From Gymnothorax reevesii (lineage: Eukaryota > Chordata > Actinopteri > Anguilliformes > Muraenidae): 64,000 nt of DNA. How positions within the stretch are numbered: position 1 is the first letter of the stretch; every line of letters starts with the position of its first letter. The DNA is taken from contig CM056587.1 in the NCBI GenBank assembly GCA_029721435.1, positions 13,165,167 through 13,229,166 on the forward strand. Reading direction: 5' to 3'. Shown piece after piece: positions 1 through 11,309 of the stretch. The position numbers were made by a program, and so were the translations under genes. The notes beneath the pieces were generated by a model. That model saw nothing but the letters and a program-made list of their open reading frames with translations, was not told the DNA's origin and did no database searches.

Positions 1-23
1 ATATATATATATATATATATATA
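1..23. repeat. (AT)n microsatellite
   Basis: Alternating AT run at the window edge, directly before a Tc1-like terminus. It may extend beyond the window. Confidence 0.9.
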
Positions 24-29
24 CAGACA

Positions 30-250
30 TACTGCTCAAAAAAATAAAGGGAACACTTAAACAACACAATGTAACCCAAAGTCAATCACACTTCTGTGAA
101 ATCAAACTGTCCATTTAGGAAGCGACACTGATTGACAATCAATTTCACATGCTGTTGTGCAAATGGAATAGACAACAGGTGGAAATTATAGGGAATTAGC
201 AAGACACCCCCAATAAAAGAGTGGTTCTGTAGGTGGTGACCACAGACCGC
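30..250. mobile_element. Tc1-like transposon, one-ended terminal fragment
   Basis: After a TA at 30-31 the sequence opens with CTGCTCAAAAAAATAAAGGG and continues as the terminal and subterminal region of a Tc1-like family that I recognise as common in fish. The resemblance stops near 250, where the family would continue toward its transposase. No transposase remnant and no opposite terminus follow, so this is a truncated end. Family assignment is from memory of the repeat and was not searched. Confidence 0.7.
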
Positions 251-1208
251 TATATACCTCTCAATCTAACAGTCTGCCATGACTTTCCTCGGCAGTGCCA
301 CTAGAGGGCTCACAGAGCCCATTGTGGCAGCCACATTGATTGGCAGATGTCAAATCCCCATTCCCCAATGGCATGGACTAATAAAAGGTCAAATGGTCTG
401 TTAATCTAATTGTGTTGAGTTGCAGGGGATGGAATGGAACATACAATGTAATAAAGTTGATTAATTGTAAAAAGATGGCCTGAAATGACCTCCATTTACT
501 CACAAAGGCTCCGACCTGTTGAAGATAGCGTCATGTCACAGCTCCACTGCTGCTCATGGACAGACGTCTCAGCTACTGATACAGGCAGAGTCATTTGATG
601 TCTAATATGATGAACAGAATTGCCCACTGTCTGGTTCCTCCCCTTCAAGAGCAACAGTGCTGCAATGTACTGATCATCTAGACCAACATCGGTCAATCCT
701 CTAATTCCAACATGGGATGGAAATTTTATACGCGATGTCGATAAGTAACCAACATTGTTGACACCAGTGCACTTTTTGGTAGATGGAGCTGTCTTGCAGT
801 ATGCACAATCTGATATTGCCACGTGTTCCCATAAGATAAAAAGAAAATAATGCTTGTCCAGGTGTAACATTTTAGTCCAACCAATGAAGTTAGTGAGGAC
901 TTTCAGCAAGCAGTTTGAACCCAAAGTGAGCAATTTAAGAGTGACAGTGAGGTGAAAATTACACTAAATTTACTAGGCAGATGACTGTTGGTATATCGTC
1001 TCAGAGTGTGTGTGCGCAAAATGAAGAGGACTGAGTGCCTCAGCACCACCTTTAAAAACGTTGAGAAAATGACAGGATCTCTAATTGTGATGAATACAAA
1101 AGGGATGGGTTCAATTTGTCACATAATTGTCGCGCTTGAGCTGGAAAACTCTTCCATGGCAGTATTTCCTCTTGACAGCCCACTCAAACTTTTTTTTTTA
1201 TTTTTATG
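251..1208. other. No recognisable gene
   Basis: An open frame of 145 codons lies on the minus strand at 496-933. It shows no domain I recognise and no codon-usage or motif support. I see no TIRs or RNA gene here. A T-rich run precedes the SINE that follows. Confidence 0.5.
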
Positions 1209-1560
1209 AGGCCTCCAGAGGAGGTTGGCACAATGGCACAATGGGTCAAGCTGCTGTCTCATGGCAAGAGGGTTGTGAGTTTGAATCTGACTCGGAGCCT
1301 TTCTGCGTGGAGTCTTCCTACTCCTCAAAAGGATTTCCTCCAGGTACTCTTGTTTCTCCAACAGCCAAAAAACATGCATGATCGGTTACCTGGAGACTCT
1401 AAATTGCCCATTACTATTAGTTTGTGAGTGAATGGTGAGCGAGCCCTACGACGGATTGGCGAGCCGTACAGGGCGTGTTTCTGCCCATCAGCCATAGTTT
1501 AGGAGGGATAGACTCCAGCTCCCCTGCAACCCTCACAAGTGGTTTAGATATTAGATATTG
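1209..1560 (+). repeat. tRNA-derived fish SINE
   Basis: The head is tRNA-like: an A-box-like stretch near 1225 and a B-box-like GTTTGAATCTGAC near 1278. Next comes a body of a type I recognise from fish SINEs, with CTGGAGACTCTAAATTGCCC near 1390. A tail module follows (a region reading like 'ggattggcgagccgtacagg', then GATAGACTCCAGCTCCCCTG). It ends in an ATTAGATATT-type tail. Other copies or fragments are at 13026-13268 and 63348-63472, both on the minus strand. Confidence 0.75.
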
Positions 1561-3109
1561 TGTGAATGGGATCTAGATGGGGCTGCTTTAGTAAAAAGAA
1601 AATCAGGTACCTAATAAAAAACTCAGGCACAGAAAATGATCATAGTCTGTGCTTTTTGCTGTAACAAAACAACGTGCCGTCCCAGTTGGCTGACATACCT
1701 AATATGAATTTCGCATTTATGGTTGGATCCCACGGTTTCCTAGGTGATTATATCAATGGTGCGTAAACCTGAAGGTGTAATAACCTGCACTTACTGCAAG
1801 TAAATGTTGGTGTACTCACACAGCACGCCTTCTTAATGTTGCCATTAGGTTGCAGAGAATGCCTTTCTTCACCAGACTAAATAGCACTAAAATCTTGCAG
1901 TACTCTCAAGCAAACACACAGGAAGGGCATCTAATCAAAAACTTTGAAATTACACGCACATGAAAGTAGAATTATTCATGCAGCATCTCAAAAATATTCC
2001 TACATTTTTTTAGCCTCAAAGTGTTTATTTTATCATTTACTTTGTATCATTGAGGAAAACTATGACAGTATGCTTAGAAAAAAAGCCCAGGTTAAAAAAA
2101 CAAAACAAAAAGCCGACACTGGATCACTGGAAAAAAACCCCAAAACAAGAAGTCTCTTTATGAACCAATAGTCTTTGTGAATGGATTTAAAGGTACTGAC
2201 CAATTAAGGGCAGTGTAGAAAGACCTGAGATTTCTGGACTGTAGACAGTAGGGTTAGTTAATGTTGTGAGAACACAGTACTATTCGCTGAGCCCTCGCCG
2301 AGTGCTGGTGCATAAACCTAATTATAATTAAATCATTTTTCTGTACTGGATGTAGCCCATTTTTTGTTGCTTTTAGATCGCATGGGGGAGAGAAGCCATG
2401 TCTTCAATTGCCACTTGATTATTCTTGAATTGGCAAAAGTGTTAATAAAGGAAAACCATCTAGAATTAGCCAGGACTAATTGTTGTCAATAAAGGGAAGG
2501 ATATTAGCCCCCGAATTTTCAGGTCTACCACCGCCCCTGGCCGTTGCACTGCTCACCTCGTGCTGTTTAAACTGAAGAATGAAACTTATCTCCTGATTAA
2601 CATTGTCCTCAGACAATATCCACACGAGGGCGCTCTTGCTCATTATTTGGGTCCTTATGACACTCAGAGCAGAAGGGCAACGTTACAAGAGTTGTAACTC
2701 TTCTCACGATTTATGTTGCAAGGATCAAAGTTGAAATGTGTTTATTCAGAAAAATAAAAATTCACGTGATGAAACATCAAATACTGTTGTCTAGTCTTGT
2801 TTTCAATGTATCAAGGATAATTCACTAGTCACTGCATTTAGTAACTATTTTCATATGCAGTCTCAATCTTCTAACCACACAACATGTTAAAGGGAGCCTA
2901 TTAGCCTTTTCTGTATTTTGAGTCATTATGACAGTGTTTCAAAGAACGATGTTCATAAAAATTTTATAAACCTCCCTTTTGGATATCCAAGAACATCGTG
3001 GCAGGGAGGACTGTATAAGAGATCCCCTTTGAGCAAATAATGTTGATTACGGCATTACAACAGCATATATCAAGGACTGTTTATGGACCTTGACTTTAAG
3101 TGAAAATTT
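1561..3109. other. Unassigned intergenic sequence
   Basis: No gene recognised. At 2887-2903 the string TTAAAGGGAGCCTATTA resembles the terminus of the TTAA-type element at 56809-59417 and may be a decayed end. No partner end was identified. Confidence 0.4.
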
Positions 3110-3765
3110 GATTCTCATTACCAAAATGTTGAATGCAGTAGAAACGGGACCTGAGTGACTTTGACAGGGGAAAATTGTTTACACTAGACAACTGGGTCAG
3201 AGCATTTTCAAGTGACAAGGCTTTTGGGATGCTGCTTACTGACAATGGTCTCAAGAGAGAAACTACAAACCAGTGACTAGGTGTTGGACATCTTAGTTTG
3301 TCATCCAAGGTTATTGACGATTATTTCCACCGGTCCAAACCAACGGAAGGGCTATTGTAATACGGGCTGCAGAATATTTTGATGATGATTATGGGCGGAA
3401 CGTGTTACAGCACAGAGCGCATCACACCCTGCTGTGTTTTAGGGTTTTCAGCCACAGACCGGCCACAATGTGCATGTGAGTGACGTGCCTGGATGTTAGG
3501 GCAATAGAAGAAGGTCACCTGGTTTTTAAGTGAGTCCCATTTTCTTTTCATGAGCATTGACCAGGGAATGTGTACCTAGGGAAGAGATGGCACTACCAGA
3601 GGCACTTTTGGAACAGGTAAACTGGTAGAGGGAGTGCGATGCCCTGGAACATGTCCAGCCTGTAAAACTAGGGTCTGGGATACAAGCAGATGTCAGTTTG
3701 ACAGCTGTTTTGATGCCATAAAGGGGACCTGGACAATATTAGGCAGGTCATAATGTTTTGACACA
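3110..3765 (+). pseudogene. Heavily decayed Tc1-like transposase relic
   Basis: Disconnected pieces follow the order of a Tc1-like transposase. Near 3145-3215 translation gives a segment like RDLSDFDRGKIV, typical of the N-terminal helix-turn-helix region. Near 3580-3630 there is a GEEMA-like segment. At 3727-3745 the end reads like a GP-Q-Y-stop terminus, followed by AGGCAGGTCATAATG, a 3' flank I recognise from one fish Tc1 family. Most of the catalytic core is missing or scrambled by stops and indels. This is an old copy, and the boundaries are approximate. Confidence 0.6.
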
Positions 3766-4065
3766 ATGGTGTAATGGTTAAGACTGCAGCAAAAAGAGGC
3801 AGGGGTTTGGCCCCACCTCTGCCTATCTGCTAACTAATATGAAACCCCAATTCCAAAATTGTTGGCTCATCATGGAAATTTCACATATAATCAACAAGGA
3901 GTGATTTGAAAATTCCACTCTCCCTGTACTATACTACCAGAACACATTTGATGCGTTAACCTGGGAATTTAATTGTTCGTTAAAATACTTATTTTAAATC
4001 TGATGACTGCCACAAACTCTAAAAAAGCTGGCACATGGGCAATTTAGGGCAAATAATGTGAGGTA
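3766..4065. other. Short tRNA-like and Tc1-end fragments
   Basis: Bases 3770-3825 contain a weak tRNA-like A box (GTGTAATGGTTAAGACTGC) and a B-box-like GGTTTGGCCCC, perhaps a SINE head. At 3843 the string ACCCCAATTCCAAAATTG resembles the terminal motif of the Tc1-like family also seen at 14131 and 16691. Both pieces are too short to classify firmly. Confidence 0.3.
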
Positions 4066-5240
4066 TTGTTCAGGAACCAAACGCAGGGTGAACCCCTGCA
4101 AGGCAGAAGGCAACGGTATCAAGTTCACAATCCAAAATCAGAATCAGAATCGAGGAGTGTAATCCAAGTCATACACAGGGCAGCAAACACAAAACTCAGG
4201 GTTGGGCAAAGCAGGTTCAGTACACAGGCACAGGAATATCAGAGGTAAACCCAAAGCCAAAAATCCAGTAGACGTGCTCGGTTCGTAAACAGGGCAGCAA
4301 AGACAAAACTCAGGGTCAGGCAAAGCAGGTATGGTACACAGGCACCAAAATATCAAAGGTATAGCCAAAATCAGAATCCGGGACGTTCCAGTCAGAAGTA
4401 TAACACTAAGAGTGCAGGGCATCAACAATCGCAGCACAGGGAAAATATTCTGACAAGCAGTGGTTGCTTAAACACACGTAGGGGAACTCACGTGCTATGA
4501 TAGGGAACAGGTGAGCTGGATCAGACTAATTAACAAAGGAATGAACAAGCGGAAGTTCCCAACCACATGAAATTGGTGAAAGCCGAAACGCGGACAGGGA
4601 TTGCACAGACAGCCTATGACAAACCAGCGGCTCCGGTTAGGGAGTTCTAAAGTGCACAGAGTAAGAGGCAGAATAGTGAATAACTAGGTGCAGAGAATCT
4701 GCTTGAAACACAGCAAAGTAAATTGAGTGAAGGCAAGGGGCGGAGACTAGAGCAGAGCGAGTGCTGAGAGCTCGTTAGTCAATTAGTAATGTGCAGCTAT
4801 ACAACCCCCAGTGCTAGTTAGTAAGTTAGTACTATAAACAATGCTAGTTAGTGTTAGTAATTTATCTAAAATAATAAACTGTTTGTAATGTAAGTAAAGA
4901 TAGAACAGCAAGGCGAAGGAAGCAAACGAGATTTGAAGGAATGTTTGGAAACCCAGAAACCAAGAAATCACCTGAAACTGTGGTACACAAGACTGGGGAA
5001 ATAAAACTGTCTCAGAACACAAGACAAGACTGGGGAGACAATGTGTAATGCAGGGTATGAGAATAACAAAAACCAGAATGATAACTAAACAGTGAATATG
5101 GAAAATGGCAGGAAAAAGACATGGCAAGGCTAGACAGGCAAAATACAAAACATGGCATGGAATACCTCAAAAAACATGGCATGGAGTCAGGGTAATAACA
5201 AAAACATGGACAGGCAACAGCAGAATCATAACAAATAATT
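4066..5240. repeat. Unclassified interspersed repeat with internal tandem duplication
   Basis: An A- and CA-rich stretch with many short recurring phrases (acaaaactcaggg, gcaaagcagg, aacatggcatgg) is typical of a dispersed fish repeat, possibly part of an LTR element. Two copies of a roughly 114-bp unit begin with GGGCAGCAAA at 4178 and 4292. AACATGGCATGG also recurs at about 5150 and 5175. I see no protein homology and could not define its ends. Confidence 0.4.
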
Positions 5241-6294
5241 TTGTGACAAGTTGCAATGGTAAGGTGAACTGAAGCGGGATGTTAAACAGGAGAATTAATC
5301 GTGTAAATCATTTGGTAAACTTTTGTAAGAGAACAATATTTGCGGCTGCATCCACAGAAGCAAGTTAAAACTTTACTAAGCAAAGCTGAAGCCGTGTATC
5401 AAAACTGTTGAAAGGCATCACCTACTTCTCTATATGAAAAGGAGAGAAACACAGTGGTAGCGAGTATGTGGTCTGACAAGTCCGCATTTCAAATGGTAAA
5501 AAAAAAAAAACCACTGTGTAACCCAAGCTGTTACTAACGCGGGGTCCAAAAGTCAGGGTCTGGCATAGTACAGGGATGTGTCAGCGCACTTGATACACAT
5601 TTAGATTTTTCCTGGTACATCAACTTTTTTGGAATAGAGGTTGTAAGAAATATAATTAACATAATTACGAGCATATGCTGTGGGCTATTGCAACCAATTT
5701 CAATATGGTGTGCTGCTAAGTGGAGTTTATAAGGAAACTGCTGCCTCTGGACCCTGGTTGACCTGTGATTAATAATAGTTGCGTAAATATGTGATTTTAT
5801 ACGAATATGCTGCTTGTCTGCTCAGTCCAGCAATAAAGAACTGCCATAAATGAATGCCCTCTCTGTGGCCCTCAGCGAGAGACATCTTTCCTCGGGGAAG
5901 CAGGCTTACATCACTTTGGAGTCATAAAATATCAGTGATTTCAGCCTCTTTAGTCACTATGCAACACGCCCCAACAGTAACCCCTCTGTCGCACCATTGA
6001 AGTCTCCCTTTCCAGTCATAATTACAGCCTCTCGAGCCTGTCCAGCAGTTCTGAATGTAACGCAGTGAATGCTGGGACCGTATTTTCTTTATATAATTGA
6101 GGAGTCAGACACTGCTGGTCCAATAAAAAGTCACAGTTTTTTTTTTTGCTCAATTTAAAGAATTGACAGCCTATGATAGAATGATAATTGCAATGATTAA
6201 TAGGTTTCAGTCAATTCCTCAAACCCTGAATGATGCAGTGTGTTCTTTCTCATTTCTTAAACATGTTGGAGGCCATTTAGGGGCAAATGAATGG
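5241..6294. other. Unassigned intergenic sequence
   Basis: AT-rich, with poly-A (about 5499-5510) and poly-T (about 6137-6147) runs. I see no gene, TIR pair or RNA gene. The terminus of the Tc1 relic that follows may lie in its last 150 bases but was not resolved. Confidence 0.4.
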
Positions 6295-7305
6295 CCTACA
6301 TTAAGTAAAGTGAGTAAAGAAGTAAAATAAGTAATGAAAACAACCAAAGAGATAGCAGAAATCACTGGAATGGGATTAAGAAGTGTCAAACCCATTATCA
6401 AAACTTAGAAGGACAGTAGTGAATTATCAATTTGGAGAAGAAATGGGTTGACAAAAAAATCATTGGTGATTGCGAATAGAGATCAATGAAATGTAGGTGA
6501 AGTCTCATTGTACAAAATTCAACAGTAAAACTCATGAATATGTTTAATTGTGAAAATGAAAACAATTCCATAATGTGACAAGAACTTGCAGGACTGGGAC
6601 TAAACAGCCACGCGGTGACAAGAAAACAACTTGTGAAAGAGGTTAATCAGGAAAAACAACTTCAGTTGGCTGAGGGGCATAAAGATTTGACTGTGGAGCC
6701 ATAGAAAAAGTTCATGTGGTCTGATGAGTCCAGATTTGCCCTATTCCACAGTGATGGATGACTCAGGGTAAGAAAGCTACATGTGAAGAGAACCACTCGT
6801 CATGCACAGTGCCCACCGTATGAGCCTCTGGAGGCACTGTTATGATCTGGGGTTCTAAGGTCAGGTCTAAGCTCAGCTATATTATGCAGTAATAAATTGA
6901 AATTAGTGAACTACCTGAATGTCCTGAGTAACCAGGTTACCCCATCAATGAATGCTTTAATCCCTGACAACACTGGCTAATTCCATGATGAAAATGCCAA
7001 GATTCATAGGGCTAAAATTGTGAGAGTACTTCAGCGAGCATGAAGAATTATTCTAACGCATGAATTGGCCACCACGCAGTCCCGAACTTAACCAATTGAA
7101 GGTATTGGAAAAGTGCACTGGAAAAGGCTTTACAGAGTCATTCCACTCTCCTGTCATCAGCACAGATCTTGTCCAACAAATAATGAAACCCTGGTGGGAA
7201 ATAAATGTTGAAACATTACATAAGATTGTTGAAACAATCAAAACATGCCAAATATATGCCGCGTTCACAGCTAAAGATGGTCCAACAAAATATTACAGTT
7301 TGTGA
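6295..7305 (+). pseudogene. Decayed Tc1-like transposase
   Basis: Translated pieces on the plus strand follow the order of a Tc1 transposase. An N-terminal helix-turn-helix part (TTKEIAEITGMGLRSVKPII) lies near 6335. At 6715-6745 is a WSDESRFALF segment with the first catalytic Asp. Near 6985-7030 is a FHDENAKIHRAKIV segment corresponding to the second Asp. At 7065-7090 is PRSPELN, where families usually have SPDLNPIE, so the catalytic Glu region is damaged. The last piece ends at GPTKYYSL-stop, at 7303-7305. Several in-frame stops and frameshifts separate the pieces, so it is inactive. Flanking TIRs were not identified. Confidence 0.75.
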
Positions 7306-7753
7306 ATTTTTTTTGGCCAGGCAATACTCATATGTGTTATAAACCTGACCAGCAGGACAGTGTATAACCCTGTGTATGGGACAGAGGAGTTCTCAAAGAA
7401 TTGAACTGTCTCAGCTAGAGCAGATGGTGAAGTAGCTGGCCCAAATCCAGAAGTCACAAAATCAGGCTCTGTGCAGCCTACAGGAGCTATACCAGTAGGT
7501 GATGGAGTTGCTGCCCACAACACAGGCTGTGGATAGAACCATGCGGATGGAGCTGCTAACAGAGCAAACCTTCAGTCCCACTCCAATCCCCCTTTGGCAG
7601 GCATCAAGTTCCAAGTTTACAGTCTGAGTCATCATGCATTAAAACCTCTTAAGCCCTGAACCACTGGCTTGAAAATGACCAGCCCAAAATCAAATACATA
7701 TGTCTTCAAAACGACTTAGTTTATTTGAATAATCTTGGTATCAAAATATACCT
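7306..7753. other. Unassigned intergenic sequence
   Basis: No gene, TIR or RNA feature recognised. Short open frames here show no domain. Confidence 0.4.
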
Positions 7754-8032
7754 CCCAGGTAAAAAAATACTATACTTGAATTATACTTTTACAGACTGTA
7801 TTAAGTATGGTGTATGTTTTTTTCGCCCCCTTTATGTGCAATTAAGTGTGCTCAAGTAGTCATTGAATACTACTTGTGTACTACTTCAGTACACTTAAAG
7901 TGTACACTTTCTAAAAGTATATATGAAATATATTACTTTTTGTGCTTAATTTGCAAAAGTATATTTGTAATAACTTTTGTATGCAACAAATATACTTTTA
8001 ATATAATTAAGTGTAATACTTTTTCACCTGGG
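7754..8032. mobile_element. Short TIR element (MITE-like), 279 bp
   Basis: The left end CCCAGGTAAAAAAATACTA is matched in reverse complement by the right end TAATACTTTTTCACCTGGG. The interior is AT-rich with repeated 'agtatac/gtatact' and 'agtaca/tgtact' motifs, so the whole unit is loosely palindromic. No coding capacity. Flanking bases show no obvious target duplication, so the superfamily is undetermined. Confidence 0.65.
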
Positions 8033-8272
8033 CTAACACCTTGGGGATTTTTGTTATGGTGTAGGGTTCAGCATATATATCACTTTGTCAGAGTAAATGA
8101 AGATGGAACACAGCATAAATGAAAGATCTAATTTCCACCAAACAAAATTTTATTTTTATCCCTTTTGAAATTATTTATTTGCAGTCTGAAACCTCAAAAA
8201 AATTGCAGAACAGAATTTCACCATTATCTGTGCCAAAGTTTGTTCTAATCAATTTCAGGAGTGTCTAGGAGG

Positions 8273-8580
8273 CATCTCCAAATTGGCCATTTGGGCAGAT
8301 TTTGGACAGTGTGTGCCATTTGACGATTCTCAGCTACCAAACTGTAAAACTCATTTAATTTCACTTATGTGTCACAACAGGCATACATTCCATCTAAATA
8401 CAACCATTTGTTATTCCTTTTTAAAAGCATCCATGTCTAAGCACCATCTCCAAATGGGCCATCTGGGCAACTTTTGGACATTGTGTGCCATTTGAGGTAT
8501 CTCAGCTAACAAACCATACAACTCACTTATTTTCAGTTTATGTCACTACAGGCATACATTCCATCTACATACAACCAATT
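8273..8580. repeat. Direct duplication, 172-bp period
   Basis: CATCTCCAAATTGGCCATTT at 8273 recurs as CATCTCCAAATGGGCCATCT at 8445. Each copy is followed by a 'tttggaca..gtgtgccatttga' segment and then by 'ggcatacattccatcta' and 'atacaacca'. Two diverged tandem copies with no coding meaning seen. Confidence 0.75.
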
Positions 8581-8699
8581 TTTTATTTTTACATTTAAAT
8601 TTTAAAAAAAATTTTTTCTTTTTTTGCAACCGGTCTTGTATACATTATCCCACTCAAAGAAAATGCATACAAAAGAAATTAGATTTTACTCCACTGGAG

Positions 8700-8915
8700 C
8701 AGATTTATTTTCAATAAAACAAGCAAATAAACAAAATTATAAATACAAAGAGAAGGAAAAAAATGGGGGAAAAGTAAAAACAACAAACACCCCAGCAATT
8801 ACGTATAGAGGAACTATGCTTCCACTGCTCAAAAAGAACATGTTGTGAGCCAGGGATTGAACCCACAATTCCCATGTAACAGCATATCGACATATTCACT
8901 AAGCTAACTCAACAG
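8700..8915 (-). repeat. tRNA-headed SINE-like element
   Basis: On the minus strand, 8846-8914 reads as a tRNA-like head with A-box-like TTAGCTTAGTG and B-box GGGTTCAATCC. An A-rich body follows toward 8700. The acceptor arm pairs poorly and there is no convincing cloverleaf, so a SINE head is more likely than a tRNA gene. Confidence 0.45.
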
Positions 8916-9072
8916 ACTACTCCAGTCTTGCCTCATTGCAAATCTTAGAAGTGAGTCAACAAAACACGTTTTGCGCGCGATTCCGCGCTTTCAGTACTTG
9001 TGCGTAATGGCGTAAGGCTTCTCAGTCAGGGGCAACCATGAAGACTACCTTGAAAACAACTGTTAAATATTT

Positions 9073-9470
9073 GGTGGACAATTACAGCAAAAATATCAAA
9101 AAGAAACTGGTTTAGTCACTGTATGCTGCGCTCTTTGAATCTTTGTGTATAATGTTGCCCGGCAGCTGGAACGCAGAAAAAGCAAAAACAGCAATCACAA
9201 CAAACACCTCAGCAACCATATATCCAAAAACAGTGTTTGCAATGGAGTATGCTCAACTATGCTCAAAATGCAATCACATACAACTGTCACTTGCACAATA
9301 GCTCAATGGCTTACCCATGTGTCTAGTAATGCTTCATCTGTATATGAAGAGTCAGCCGGCAAGCCACAGAAACTACTTTATTTAATGGACAATTATAGCA
9401 AAAATACTAAAAACAAGCCAATTTAGTGTTTATATTGTTGCACTCTTTGAGTAGATGTGCGTAATGGTGC
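9073..9470. repeat. Direct duplication, 312-bp period
   Basis: TGGACAATTACAGCAAAAAT at about 9074 recurs as TGGACAATTATAGCAAAAAT at about 9386. Both copies are followed by related 'gcactctttga' and 'tgcgtaatgg' phrases. The phrase 'caacaaacacc.cagcaa' also links 8790 and 9200, so the stretch from 8750 to 9500 is a patchwork of local duplications. Confidence 0.65.
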
Positions 9471-10833
9471 ATGGACTCTCAGCTAGATGCACTGAGAACG
9501 CAAGGCTCTATCTCAGGCTAGGTATGTACGATTACAGTGGTTGAAGGCTTGTTGGAAATGTCAGAGCCCATAGAATGAAATAGCTACCCCCAGACCGATG
9601 CAGGCGGCAGGTTAGGGCTCTATCAACACCATCAAATCAAAACTAAATATGGCGTTGACAAGCTCTGATGAGTAAGAACAAGAACTAATCATGAAAATTT
9701 GTTGATATATACACTAAACTAGCAATAAATGTATTTACTAATAGATAAATGATGGTTCATTATAGAGTGCAGTTATATTAATTTTACTTGCCAATTGTCC
9801 TATGGTGAGTGGTGATAGAAATCTGATGCCGCTCACACACATGGCAAGGCCGATCTAGTAGATCTGTCACGGTTACAATTCAAACAATGTACATTCCATT
9901 TCACTGGTGACTCGCAATTTCGGACAATTCATCTTCCTCGCATGAGAGCAGAGTTTAAAGTTCACAGACCATGCGAGACCAGTCGAAAGCTCCCATTGTC
10001 TCAGCGGAAGGAAGGCGTGGCACATGATTTTTTACTCAGGCCAGTAGGCCACGAGTTAGTTTCGTCTCCGTTCTTCCTCTTCTTTTTTTTTGTGGGGGGG
10101 GGTCGCGATTGTCCTGCTCATGTGCGCGCAGTTCCGCGATTGGCCCACGCCAAGACCCGGCCCGACTCCCGAGTACAGGCTTTGAGGAACCTCTTGTCTG
10201 ACTTGTAACCCACCTGGTGACCGAGGTCCTACTTCTACGCACTGCGAAAGCACACCGTCAATCACACACTGACTATGCTGTCTGAGAATAATGCAGTCAG
10301 TTACAGGCACCTGGCCGACCTGGAGTCGCTGTTTATTGAGACAAACAAATTTCATTTTTAGTCCTTCACCTCTTTTTATTTGTCTAAAGTGAAATAATTT
10401 GCTCTCATTTTTGGTTTTCCTAATGGTGATGCCATCATTAAATTACTGATTGGATCCTAAATTTTTACGCTGCAATTAATCTTTTTCAATTCAGTTCTAA
10501 AAAATATATTCTGCACGCTAACCAGATGAGAGAACACACTTTTTCCTCTCGATTGGTCGTCACTTAGGGGTCAGCGCCTAAGCAGCAAGTCTATCTGGTA
10601 TATAAATCTGTAAGTACGCCACATAATGTCATGAAAGTAATGTTATCTTACAACTGCGTGAGTATTGCTTTTGATCGACAACACATCTGAGTTTGGGGAG
10701 ACGCCAGGCCGCTCTGATGAAATACGAACGCGTTCGAATTAACCCGCTATATTCACCGAGTATTTGTTAAAATTATTGCCTACTTCGGGGACCACACCGA
10801 TCTCGTACCCAAACCTGTCTGGAAACCCTATAA
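9471..10833. other. Unassigned intergenic sequence
   Basis: No gene recognised. It includes a poly-T/poly-G stretch near 10083-10103 and a TATATAAAT string near 10599. GC content rises toward 10100-10250 without a recognisable coding frame. Confidence 0.4.
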
Positions 10834-10919
10834 GTGAGAGCTCGCCATTCAGAGGAAACGAAGACCGAAGCTGTTGACTTGGTTAAATCATATAAAATCT
10901 TTAGATGTCTACTTTTCCC

Positions 10920-11170
10920 TGCCGTACGTAAAGGAGATCCGTTTCCAAATGCAGGGCACTGGCGCTCTTTGGCTCAGCCGGGCAAAGTCGCAGAATTGAT
11001 TTGCATTAGTCGCTGGCCAGTTCTGCTGTCCAATCAGCGCACCGGACTTCTGCAAGACAATTTTTCTGCTGAAGTCGGTCGGGAGCGGTGTCAGATGTGG
11101 ACGAAGAAGAGCGCGGAGCGCATCCCCGCTGCAACAAGTGAAGAGACCTCGCGCAGCGTGAACGGGTAAC
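10920..11170 (+). promoter_or_regulatory. CpG-rich promoter-like island with possible noncoding exon
   Basis: This stretch is much richer in CpG than its AT-rich surroundings. It holds a perfect octamer ATTTGCAT (10999-11006) and a CCAAT box in a CCAATCAG context (11030-11037). About 130 bases further on is a plausible splice donor GGGTAACT, with GT at 11166-11167. Together these resemble a vertebrate promoter with a 5' noncoding exon. The island holds a 111-codon frame (10834-11169) with no recognised domain. Which gene it would serve is unknown. The only nearby plus-strand gene is the LRRC3-like exon 42 kb downstream. Confidence 0.35.
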
Positions 11171-11232
11171 TGTCGCACTGGTTTCCAAACATGTAGTGGT
11201 GATTGCCGTTTTTGGTTTTTATGATGATGACG

Positions 11233-11263
<31 letters not shown>

Positions 11264-11309
11264 TCATTATTATAAATAGTAGTAGTTGTAGTAGTAAAAG
11301 TAGTAGTAG
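11233..11309. repeat. (ATT)n and (AGT)n microsatellites
   Basis: An ATT-type run (about 11236-11272) is followed by an AGT/GTA-type run (about 11278-11309). Confidence 0.9.

Noticed and set aside
496..933. 145-codon minus-strand frame
   Set aside because: No recognisable domain, no splice or promoter context, and located in repeat-rich AT-rich DNA.
3770..3825. tRNA-like sequence
   Set aside because: Only weak box A/B resemblance and no cloverleaf; at most a SINE fragment.
4144..5148. Two minus-strand frames (97 and 121 codons) rich in Leu/Cys/Pro
   Set aside because: They follow the internal tandem repeats of an interspersed element, and their apparent hydrophobicity comes from low-complexity CA/GT-rich sequence.
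8846..8914. tRNA gene on the minus strand
   Set aside because: A and B boxes are present but the acceptor and anticodon arms do not pair well. An A-rich body follows, so a SINE head is more likely.
10834..11169. 111-codon frame in the CpG-rich island
   Set aside because: Overlaps equally long frames on the other strand, has no domain, and is better explained by the GC-rich promoter-like composition.
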